From: Triticum aestivum
Taxonomy: Eukaryota; Streptophyta; Magnoliopsida; Poales; Poaceae
Direction of reading: 5' to 3'
Assembly (NCBI RefSeq): GCF_018294505.1
Contig: NC_057810.1
Span: 708,300,336 to 708,364,335, forward strand
Length of the DNA: 64,000 bases
The translations under genes were made by a program, and so were the position numbers. Below the pieces are notes generated by a model. It was given only the letters and a program-made list of their open reading frames with translations. It did not search any database and was not told the origin of the DNA. This document shows, piece after piece, positions 45,910-55,917 of the stretch. Position 1 is the stretch's first letter. Every line of letters starts with the position of its first letter.

Positions 45910-48900
45910 CTACTCCAAGTTTGAAGCATCAATGATGTTCAATTCTCCTCTCAACCTGCAAAACACTTTCTCATCAAGAGGTTTAGTGAATATATCTGCT
46001 AATTGCTTTTCGGTGCGAATATGCTTAAGATTAATGTCACCCTTAGCAACATGATCTCGAATGAAATGATGAAGAACTTCAATATGCTTAGGTCGAGAAT
46101 GTTGTACGGGATTATGACCAATTTTGATAGCACTTTCATTGTCACAAAGCAATGGAACATGTTTCACATATATCCCATAATCTTTAAGAGTTTGGGTCAT
46201 CCAAAGTAATTGAGCACAACATGAACCAGCGGCAATGTACTCCGCTTCGGCGGTAGATAAGGATACCGAGTTTTGTTTCTTGGAGGACCAAGACACAAGA
46301 GATCTACCAAGAAATTGACAAGTACCCGAAGTGGACTTTCTATCAACCTTGTCTCCGGCATAGTCCGAGTCGGAGTAGCCAACAGTGGCAGAGGTAGAGG
46401 GTGGACAGGGTGGGCCAAGGCCCACCCTGGGATTTTTTGGATAGCTTTATAGCATAGGAAAAATGATAAAAAAAATATTAGAAAAAAATATTTTTTATGA
46501 ACAGTTCTATTGTTGGCCCACCCTGGCCCATTGGGCTAGATCCGCTACTGGTAGCCAACAAGATCGAAAGAGGCCCTCTTAGGATACCAAATGCCAAAAT
46601 TTGGTGTACGAATTAAGTATCTCACTATCCTTTTTACGGCCTTAAGATGACATTCTTTAGGAGCAGCTTGATATCGTGCACACATGCACACACTTAGCAT
46701 AATATCGGGACGTGAAGCACATAGATATAACAATGATCCAATCATAGAGCGATAAACCTTTTGATCAATCGGTTCACCATCTTTGGTCAAGTCAAGATGT
46801 CCACTAGTAGGCATGGGTGTAGACATACCTTTGCACTCTTGCATATTGAACTTCTTGAATAAGTCCTTAGTGTACTTCATTTGAGAGACAAAAGTACCTT
46901 CCTTAGTTTGCTTGATTTGCAACCCAAGAAAGAACTTGAGCTCACTCATCATTGACATCTCAAACTTCTCCGACATTAGCTTTCCAAACTTTTCACTAAA
47001 ATGAGGGTTAGTTGATCCAAATATGATATCATCAACATGAATTTGGCATACAAATAGTTCCCCATTAACCCTTTTAGTAAAAAGTGTGGAATCAATTTTC
47101 CAAATTTCAAAGCCTTTTTCAATAAGGAACTTGGTCAAGCATTTATACCACGCTCTAGGAGCTTGTTTAAGACCATAAAGGGCTTTGTGAAGTTTGTAAA
47201 CATGATTTGGTTTCTTAGGATTGACAAAGCCGGGAGGTTGTTTAACATAAACTTCCTCCTCTATTTCACCATTTAGAAAAGCACTTTTAATGTCCATTTG
47301 GTACAAGGTGATATCATGGTGATTAGCATAGGCAAGTAAGATGCGAATGGACTCAAGTCTAGCAACGGGAGCATAAGTCTCACCATAGTCCATACCTTCG
47401 ACTTGTGTGTAGCCTTGGGCGACGAGACGTGCTTTGTTGCAAACTACTTGTCCATCTTCATCTTGCTTGTTGCGAAACACCCATTTGGTACCGATGATGG
47501 TGTGGTTGTTGTCGGGCTTCTCAACCAATGTCCAAACTTGGTTTCTTTCAAAGTTGTGTAGCTCTTCATGCATAGCATTTATCCAATCCGGATCTTCCAA
47601 TGCTTCTTCGACCTTCATAGGTTCAATGCTAGAGATGAAAGAATAGTTTTCACAAAAGTTAGCTAAACGAGTTTTAGAGCGAGTGATTCTCCTGGTTTGA
47701 ATATCATTGTAGATTTGCTCGACGGGATGGTCTTTAGCAATTCTTGCTCGAACTCGTGAAAGCTTTTGCTTGGTTCTTGGTTGAACTTCTTCTTCATCTT
47801 GTTCTTCTTCTTGGCCTTCTTCATTGTTGGCGTTGTCGTTCTCTTGTCGTGGTGGAGAAGGAGGTTGTTGGCGTTCATCTAGATGCACTTCCTCGTTTTC
47901 TTCATCTTGGTGTGTCCCACTCATGGATGCTTCCATATCAACTCTTGGTTCACCTTGTCGTGAAGTAGAAGCTTCCACTTGGACGGACGAGGTACTCTCC
48001 TTCACCTCCGTTGGACGGACCTTGCCAATAGACAAGTCTTGGATTGCTTCCGAAGGATCTTTGTCTCCTACATCAATTGGCAATTGCTCTACTTGCGAGC
48101 CGTTAGATTCATCAAACTTCACATCTACCGTCTCTTCAACCTTTCGGGTGAAATTGTTGTAGACACGATATGTGTGAGAGTTTGAGCCATAACCTAGTAG
48201 GAAACCTTCATGAGACTTAGGAGCAAATTTTGAACGACGATGCTTATCAAGAATGTAGCATTTTGAGCCGAATACTCGAAAGTATCCAACTTGGGATTTG
48301 TTACCGGTGAGGAGCTCGTATGCCGTCTTGCCGAGTAGCTTGTGAAGATACAAGCGATTTGTTGCATGACAAGCTGTCTCAACCGCTTCTGCCCAAAAAT
48401 GCTTCAGCGTCTTGTACTCATCAAGCATCGTTCTCGCCATTTCGATGAGCGTTCGGTTCTTCCTCTCAACAACTCCATTTTGTTGAGGTGTGTACGTAGC
48501 CGAGAACTCGTGTGAAATTCCTTCTTCGTCAAGAAAGGTGTCCACATTTGCGTTCTTGAACTCTGTTCCGTTGTCGCTGCGAACCTTCTTGATCTTCACT
48601 TCAAATTGATTTTGGGCCTTCCTGGCGAAGTTTTTGAAGATCTTTTGGACCTGCGATTTATCATCGAGAAAGAATACCCACGTAAATCTTGAAAAATCAT
48701 CAACTATAACTAGACCAAAAGAATTTCCACTGAGACTCTTGTAGGCGTTGGGACCAAAGAGATCCATGTGAAGTAGCTCGAGTGGCCTCCTTGTGGTCAT
48801 GATGTTCTTCACGGGATGCCTTCCTCCAACCTGTTTGCCTGCTTGACAAGCACTGCAAAGTCTATCCTTATCAAATATGACATCGTTAACACCAAGGATA

Positions 48901-50021
48901 TGATTCCCTTTAATAAGCTTGTCAAGGTTTCTCATGCCAACGTGACCTAGTCATCTATGCCATAAACAACCTTTTGAGGATTTAGCAATGAAGCAAGTTT
49001 TAGGTTGTGCCTTTTTAGAGAAATCAACAATGTAAAGATCACCTCTACATATACCGGTAAAGACCATTTTATGATTGTCTCGACGGAACACTTGGCAATC
49101 TACTTCAGTAAATAGAACATTGAGACCAAAATCAGCAAGTGTAAATACTGAAAGTAAGTTGTAACCAAGAGATTCAATGAGCCTAACATTCTGAATGGAG
49201 CTATCATGTGAGATGGCCACCTTACCGAGGCCAACCACCTTACCCTTTGAGTTGTCACCGAAAGTGACGTACTTTCGAGGACTATCATTTTTAGCAAGCT
49301 CACGAAACATGTCTTTATCTCCGGTCATGTGATCGGTACATCCACTGTCAAGAACCCATTCCTTTCCTCCTGACACATATCCCCGAAGATTTGCCATAAG
49401 ACTAAAATGTCTCATTGCATCGTCAAGATCGAAGTCACTATCATCATCCTCATCATAGTATCCATATTGAACATCGTCATGTGGTGGATCAACTCCTAGA
49501 GAGGGTAATTCGTTAGAGTGATTTTGACAATAATCTTGATTATGAATTCTTATGGCTTCGGAAATAATATCACTAATAATTCCAACATCTCCTTTGGCAC
49601 GCATAAGATTTGTAAGCTCAAATAGACGATCACCAAACATAGGATCACTAGTATTCATCTTACTCAAGGCAATAGACTTATGGAGAATTTCATCTAGATT
49701 TTTCAAGGAATAATTTGGAAAGCGTTCCTCAAGAAATTTCCATATAGTGTAGGCACACTCAAGAGTAGGCAAGATTCCAATTAAGTTTCTAGGCAAGCCT
49801 CTAGTGATGAGATTAACAGTTATAAGATTCCTAGTCATGTCAACTGATTCATCAAGGGTAGGATGCATAGGATCAACACAAGGTGCACAAGGGCTAGCAA
49901 TGTACTTGTTCAAATGATATTGATTGAAAATTACAAGCATCTCATTTTTCCACTCATGAAAATACTCTCCATCAAGAGTAGGCACTCTATGTCTAAGACT
50001 CCCCAAAGTAGACTCATCCAT
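45910..50021 (-). pseudogene. gag-pol polyprotein of the Maximus-type copia
   Basis: Starts MDESTLGSLRHRVPTLDG at 50021. Gag is followed directly by protease (EWVLDSGCTDHMTG, about 49350), with no CCHC zinc knuckle between. A TGA at 48948-48950 sits in the integrase zinc finger (LWHR*LGHVGMRN). Pol is then open from 48947 to 46545: CSACQAGK, integrase core (MDLFGPN, VRSDNGTEF, NGVVERKNRTLIEMA), RT (KARLVAQGYTQVEG, QMDIKSAFLNG, QIHVDDIIFGSTN). A hAT MITE (46383-46550) splits RNase H, which resumes as DSDYAGDKVDRKSTSG and ends near 45910 (KQLADIFTKPLD). Only the stop and the MITE are clear lesions in pol. Confidence 0.93.
46375..46558. mobile_element. hAT-type MITE with 8-bp target duplication inside copia RNase H
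   Basis: GTAGCCAA lies at 46375-46382 and 46551-46558. Between them, 168 bp begin CAGTGGCAGAGG and end CCGCTACTG, which in reverse is CAGTAGCGG; inner parts of both ends share CAGGGTGGGCCAA. CAGTGGC-type ends with an 8-bp duplication fit the hAT superfamily. Removing it with one duplicate restores continuity of the RNase H frame (seen from the matching flanks). Confidence 0.9.
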
Positions 50022-50062
50022 CTTCCTCCAATGGTGATTAAACCAAGGCAATGGAGACCAAT

Positions 50063-50074
50063 GCTCTGATACCA
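50063..50074 (-). other. tRNA primer-binding site of the Maximus-type element
   Basis: Minus strand reads TGGTATCAGAGC, complementary to initiator methionine tRNA, two bases inside the 5' LTR that starts at 50077. Confidence 0.92.
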
Positions 50075-50076
50075 CT

Positions 50077-51759
50077 TGTAGGACCTTGAGAAGAGGTGTC
50101 TAGAGGGGGGGTGATTAGACACTAAGTACCAAAGTTGCAGTTTTTAACTTCTTTAGGTTTAAGTGGAGTTTAGGCACAAGTTTAACATTCATAACACATA
50201 ACAAGCAAGCATGCAAAGAGTATACGAGCAGCGGAATGTAAAGCATGCAACTTGCAACATGTAAATGGAAGGGTTTTGGAGGATTCAAACGCAATTGGAG
50301 ACACGGATGTTTTTGGCGTGGTTCCGATAGGTGGTGCTATCGTACATCCATGTTGATGGAGACTTCAACCCATGAAGGGTAACGGTTGCGCGAGTCCACG
50401 GAGGGCTCCACCCACGAAGGGTCCACGAAGAAGCAACCTTGTCTATCCCACCATGGCCGTCGCCCACGAAGGACTTGCCTCACTAGCGGTAGATCTTCAC
50501 GAAGTAGGCGATCTCCTTGCCCTTACAAACTCCTTGGTTCAACTCCACAATCTTGTCAGAGGCTCCCAAGTGACACCTAGCCAATCTAGGAGACACCACT
50601 CTCCAAGAAGTAACAAATGGTGTGTTGATGATGAACTCCTTGCTCTTGTGCTTCAAATGATAGTCTCCCCAACACTCAACTCTCTCTCACAGGATTTGGA
50701 TTTGGTGGAAAGAAGATTTGAGTGGAAAGCAACTTGGGAAAGGCTAGAGATCAAGATTCATATGGTAGGAATGGAATATTTTGGTCTCAACACATGAGTA
50801 GGTGGTTCTCTCTCAGAACTGATAAGTTGGAAGTGTAGGTTTGTTCTGATGGCTCTCTCCACGAAGGAAGAGGAGGTGGAGGGTATATATAGCCTCCACA
50901 CAAAATATAACCGTTGCACACAATTTACCAAACTCGGTGGGACCGAATCAACAAACTCGGTCGGACCGATTTAGTAAACCTAGTGACCGTTAGGGGTTTC
51001 GGTGGGACCGACATGCAACTCGGTAGGACCGATATGGTTAGGGTTAGGGCATAACGTAATCTTGGTGAGACCGATTACACAAACTCGGTGAGACCGATTT
51101 TGGTAATTAGCTAACCAGAGAGTTGGTCAGGCAAACTCGGTGGGACCGATTACTCAAACTCGGTGGGACCGATTTTGGTAATAAGTTAACCAGAGAGTTT
51201 GCATTGTAACCTCGGTAGTACCAATTGCTCAAACTCGGTGAGACCGATTTGATAATGGACATACACAGAGAGATTACAATCCCATCTCGGTGAGACCGAG
51301 ATCCCTATCGGTGAGACCGATTTGCCTAGGGTTTGTGGCAGTGGCTAAGACATCTGAGCTCGGTGGCGCCGGATAGAAAGAATCGGTGGGGTCGAGTTTG
51401 ACTTTTAGGTTTAGGTCATATGTGTGGAAGTGGGAAAGTAGTTGAGGGTTTTGGAGCATATCACTAAGCACTGTGGAGCAAGAAACTCATTAAGCAACAC
51501 CTCATCCCTCCTTGATAGTATTGGCTTTTCCTATAGACTCAATGTGATCTTGGATCACTAAAATATAAAATGAAGAGTCTTGAGCTTGAAGCTTGAGCCA
51601 ATCCTTTGTCCTTAGCATCTTGAAGGAGTTCCCACATCCTTTAGTCCATGCCACTCCATTGTTGAACTTATCTGAAATATACTAGATAAAAGTGTTAGTC
51701 CAACAAGAGATATGTTGACATTAATTACCAAAACCACCTAGGGAGCACTTGTGCTTTCA
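50077..51759 (-). repeat. 5' LTR of the Maximus-type copia (1683 bp)
   Basis: Pairs with 42317-43986. It is 13 bp longer overall, mainly because of an extra CCACCCACGAAGGGT-like segment near 50408-50424. The minus-strand TATATATA at about 50884-50892 is the likely promoter box for the element. The CTCGGTG.GACCGA motif cluster lies at 50930-51390. Confidence 0.93.
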
Positions 51760-51772
51760 GTATCAAACAGGA

Positions 51773-52448
51773 GCAGTATAGGACATGCAAGTTGCTCAAA
51801 GCATACAGGCAAATTCGTACGTGAAAGGATTTTTTTTCTTTTTGAAAACGGAACGTGAAAGGAACTTTTTTTAGAATGCTCTTGGCATGTTGCTAACATG
51901 TGATAGTTAACCGACCTCAATAGACAGCAGAAACACCAGCCCGCCGCACTTTGATAGAGATGAGGAGGGAGAAGCGATACAGGCTGCTGGATTACTAGAG
52001 ATAGGTGTCGCACGGAAGCCAAGAAATATGGTGATAGCGTGGGTTAGCCATGTACTAGTATGATGTAACTACACTAGGCTGTCGTGTTTCATACTCTTCC
52101 AGTCCACTGTGGAGATGATTGGTTAATTTTATATCGCTGAATCATATTAAATATTATGAGTGCAGACGCTCCACCACGAGGTTCCTTGCTCCTTATCGGT
52201 TGTCCGGAATCTATGTTCTTCCACTCTATTTCTTTTTACGTGAGCTTTGTTCATCCTTTTGCCAACATGCGAGACATCTAGCATCAAGGCACACATGTTA
52301 TGCAACGATCGTTCCATCTATATGAAGAACACGTGGCACTGGAACTACGAGACGGACATGTACCCAGGAGTGGACGTACGAACCTGTGTAATGTAGCGCA
52401 TTAAGTGAAGTAGAAAGGCACAAATGGTATGAACATGCGTGCCATACA
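51773..52448. other. No gene seen
   Basis: Host-side flank of the MITE/copia insertion. Short frames only. A GAGTGCAGACGCTCCACCACGAGG segment near 52159 resembles text near 52888, suggesting local repeat copies. Confidence 0.4.
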
Positions 52449-52610
52449 GGGTGTGTTTGGTTGCTTCTCGTCTCAGCATAGTTGTTCCCTCTTCATGCAT
52501 GCTCAACTCAACACCCCTCTTCATGCATGCTCTCTTCATGCATGCTTCTACTGTATTTGTGCTAAACTAGTGTGGACTCATGCACCCTCCATACACTCTA
52601 CCAAACACCC
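52449..52610. mobile_element. Probable small hAT-like MITE
   Basis: Starts GGGTGTGTTTGGTTGC and ends CTACCAAACACCC (reverse GGGTGTTTGG), ends common in grass MITEs. Inside, CTTCATGCATGCT is repeated three times at 52492-52547. I could not find a clean target duplication. Confidence 0.45.
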
Positions 52611-53384
52611 AAAAGTAGGTCGAGAAGGGAACTCTTGGGCGGCATTTGTCTCTTACTACGTACTACCACTAAATGTTGTACGTGCAATGCACGGTGATGT
52701 TATGGAGTACGTGCGTAAGTACTCTACTACTACTATATTAGTTGGAGGCACATATTAACTTTTATATTTGTTTACGTGTATGTCCCGAGACCTTCCAACT
52801 ACACGTGTCTTTCTCTCTAGGTCGCACTTTGTATCGTTCATACCACTAAATACTACTACGTGTGGTCTCCGACCCAGAAGTGGAAGAAGTGGAGACGCTC
52901 TACCACGCTGTTTTTTTACGCTGGGCTCTACCACGCTGTTCATGTCCCACTCCTTTCGCTGACGTGTGGGACATCCAGCACGTGTCGTGTTTGGCACCCT
53001 TCGTCGTAAGAGTTGAAACGCTAGCATTCATCAGAAATAAAAAATAATTATAAATCGGCAGTGATACTATTTTTTTGCAAACCAATCAGCAGTGATACTA
53101 TGCCACGCGGTTTCCTTGCTCCTCGATATCGAAAAGAATACTTCCGTTTGCCAACATGTGGGACGTCGACCATTCTGGTCCACTTGCCATGCACGCAGAA
53201 CTCCAAGGGAGAGTCATCCAGGTCGTCGCGCCGCAGTAACAATGACTAATGAGCCGTCAAATCACAGGCCCACTTCCCACTTTGAAGTTGCTCGGACGAA
53301 GGAACCATCATGACTTTGTTGAATTCCGCTTCTTGAAGAAAACTACTGTACCAACAGTACTGCTAGCTACAGTATTTACTCCAA
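52611..53384. other. Non-coding stretch with local duplication
   Basis: 53100-53345 matches 55075-55285 in several blocks: GAATACTT.C.TT.GCC.ACATGTGGGACGTC, TGGTCCAC.TGCCATGCAC and GGAACCATCATGACTT.GTTGAATTCCGCTTCTT. Short frames here lack known motifs. Confidence 0.5.
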
Positions 53385-53510
53385 CAGAGGCCTCCTTTCC
53401 TTCATAGGATAGGAATATGAAAATCATAGGAAGTGAGATGACATGCATCTCAATTCCTATAGAGAAAGAGATGCCATTTGATGCATAGGATAGGAATTTT
53501 TCCATTTAGT
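53385..53510. mobile_element. MITE fragment (CATAGGATAGGAAT type)
   Basis: GGCCTCCTTTCCTTCATAGG followed by CATAGGATAGGAAT twice (about 53402 and 53484). Such sequence is common at the ends of grass hAT-like MITEs, but a matching right end is not seen. Confidence 0.4.
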
Positions 53511-53616
53511 CTAGGCTAAGGTACTGGTAATTTGCTCTAAAAACTACAGTAGTAACTAGTAGTACTGGTACATGCTCGTACTCAGACACAGACACACACA
53601 CTAACTATTAGTACTA

Positions 53617-54003
53617 CTACTTCTCACATGCTGGCCAGACGCCGTCGTTCTCCTTCCCGGCTTTGTCGGCGACACCCCACCGTGCTTGGATCTCCGCCGA
53701 CCTCTCCGCAGCAGCGCGTGCGTCCTTTTCTTTCTTGCGGTGGTGGGCCTCTCTTTTCTTGAGTGCTTTCTGACATTTCCGCTCCCTCTATGCGGCTTTG
53801 GCCGCCTCTTGCTCTACCGCCCATTCGGCCTTGGCATCTTCAAATTCCTCCCACATAGTTGTGAGGTCGCGAGCGGCGATGAACTCGGCACGGCGGGATG
53901 CCATCGCTTCCCTACCATTTTGTGTGCATTCATGGGCGATGAGGAACTCGGCGCGGCGGGATGCCATCGCTGCCTTACCAGTTAGTGTGCGGCGCGGTAG
54001 CAT
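53617..54003 (-). pseudogene. Small charged, alanine-rich helical protein, one internal stop
   Basis: Starts MLPRRTLTGKAAMASRRAEF at 54003 and reads to a TAG at 53788-53790, then on in the same frame to a stop at 53617-53619, about 128 codons in all. The first part holds a duplicated segment (AMASRRAEFLIA and AMASRRAEFIAA). The second part is rich in K, R, E and A (KKREAHHRKKEKDARAAAERSAEIQARW). It looks like a coiled coil of the sort found in NAM-associated or transposon-accessory proteins of grasses, but I cannot assign a family. Downstream of the stop there is no second break. Confidence 0.45.
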
Positions 54004-55917
54004 GAACGACGCTTGGTGAGAGCTCTGGGGTGGAGTGGCCGGACAACCGTATAGTGCATTGGTTTGTCAAGAGCTCAAGGATAGAAGACGAAGCAAATTA
54101 GGATTCCCCTTCAATCCTGGTCATTTATTACCGAGTAAAATGCATTGGCGGTCATCGAACTTGTCTTGATAGCTCACTTTGATCATTGTATATGAGATAT
54201 GGTGATTATACGGTCGCTGGCTCAGCGTATAGCTCCGTATTTGTATGGTTGACCAGTCAAACAGTCTGCATGCGCCTCATCAGCTCGTGTTCTTTATCTA
54301 TCTACGCGGGCCTACCTGTGAATGGAGAAAGAAATATTGTAAAAACCAAAATTTGTGGGCCAGCGCTGGAGATGCCCTAACTATCATGCTATAATCGCCA
54401 ACAATCCTCCATTATTTGGCAGGGAACAGTTATCCCTCGATCAAAATCAGATCCGCGGTGTTTCGCACTCCTCCCACGTAAGAGTGTAAACTCTTGCTTA
54501 CATAAAAATGGAGCAAGTGGATGGCACTGTAGCACGTCATATCACTCGAACTAGCCCGCCTAACGAGCGGGAAAGCACCACCCTCGTCATTTTGTTCTGG
54601 ATTTCTATCGATCGATCGCGCAAAAATGTTACGCTTCGCAAGTTTTAAAGGAAAAGGCGGCACACTTACGACTCGTACGCGTCGCAACCCCGACAGTCCG
54701 GCTCGCACTTCGCTCACCAGAGGGGACACGCGTTGTCTTGCAATTTCACTGACATGTGGGACCGTAATCAAATAAACCGTCGATAGCCGAAATCTAATCG
54801 CTCGGCAGGCGTCGGCTGAGAAGAGAGAAACGGGGGAGGGAGAAGAGATCGCCCGCCTGCTGTGCACGGACTCCAAGAAATATATGGTGATAATGTGAGG
54901 TGGGCCATGCTGGAGTCCGGACCGCTTCCGGAGTCCGCTCTCACCGCCCTGGCCCCTCAAGACGCCAGCTGCCCGCTGCATGCATAGCAAGTAGTCCCCG
55001 CTTATGTGGAGGAGAGAGAGGCATTGACAAATTCAAGGAGTAACAGTGGAGACAATAGCTTTCATCAAAAATGAACAATGAATACTCGTTGCCCATCCTC
55101 TATATTGGAAAGAATACTTTCATTCGCCGACATGTGGGACGTCAAGCATCCTGGTCCACCTGCCATGCACAAAATTATCCTGGTCTACCCTGGTCGTATC
55201 GCAGGCCCAACCTTTCCCACTGTAAGTTGTTCGGACGAAGGAACCATCATGACTTCGTTGAATTCCGCTTCTTCAAGAAAACTTACTGTACCCGCAATAC
55301 TGCTACCACACGCGAAGACTGGACGGCACTGTACCACGTCATATCACTGAAACCCACTAGGCCATACTAGCCCGCCTAGGTCATCTATTTTGGAACGGAG
55401 GGAGCACGTCTCTGCACTGCTATGATTTTGTGTTCCACGTTCTCTGTTCTTTTGCTATGATTTTCCTACCCTATGAACCAAATGAGGCCTGAATGTATGT
55501 CGACTATTGTCTGATCGATCGCTAAGCCTACAATTTTAGGAGCTAGGGCTATTGGACGATCGACGAGGGATAAGTATAAGCGTACCATGAGCTCATCAGC
55601 CCCAACGTTTCTCTTCGGTGTGTGTTTTGCAAGTACTATAGCTCGCACAATAGCTAGCCTACTAACACCAAGAATCATCAAACAAGCCCTGCTGATATGA
55701 TAAACAGTTCAAACTTACATCTAAGCATGCCATATATTACATCAAAAGCTGGTGAGGATACATCTGTTTCCATAACTCGGAGAGGGTTCGCATGATTCAT
55801 CGCATGATTCACTATCAAACAAAAGTAGCAAGATCCGCCCACACAAGATAGTGCACTAGCCCTAAGATGGTTTGATAACACGCATCGTTCTGGTAAGTAA
55901 ACACAAGGCAATGCAAA
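54004..55917. other. No supported gene; local repeat copies and a solitary Stowaway end
   Basis: A 186-codon minus-strand frame (54430-54990) has no motif and odd composition, and I do not accept it. 55075-55285 repeats blocks of 53100-53345. CTATTTTGGAACGGAGGGAG at 55385-55404 is the right end of a Stowaway-type MITE without a left partner nearby. Confidence 0.45.

Larger units (their letters stand above)
42317..51759 (-). mobile_element. Complete Maximus/SIRE-type Ty1/copia retrotransposon (9443 bp)
   Basis: LTRs at 42317-43986 and 50077-51759, flanked by the 5-bp target duplication GTATC (42312-42316 and 51760-51764). The minus-strand primer site TGGTATCAGAGC is at 50063-50074 and the polypurine tract AAAAAGGGGGAGAC at 43987-44000. 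The coding region is 45910-50021. The two LTRs are very alike, differing by scattered substitutions and a few short indels, so the insertion looks young. The family name rests on the LTR start and polyprotein as I remember them. Confidence 0.93.

Noticed and set aside
54430..54990. 186-codon minus-strand frame
   Set aside because: No motif, no plausible leader, composition like random frame in moderately G/C-rich DNA, and it lies among repeat fragments.
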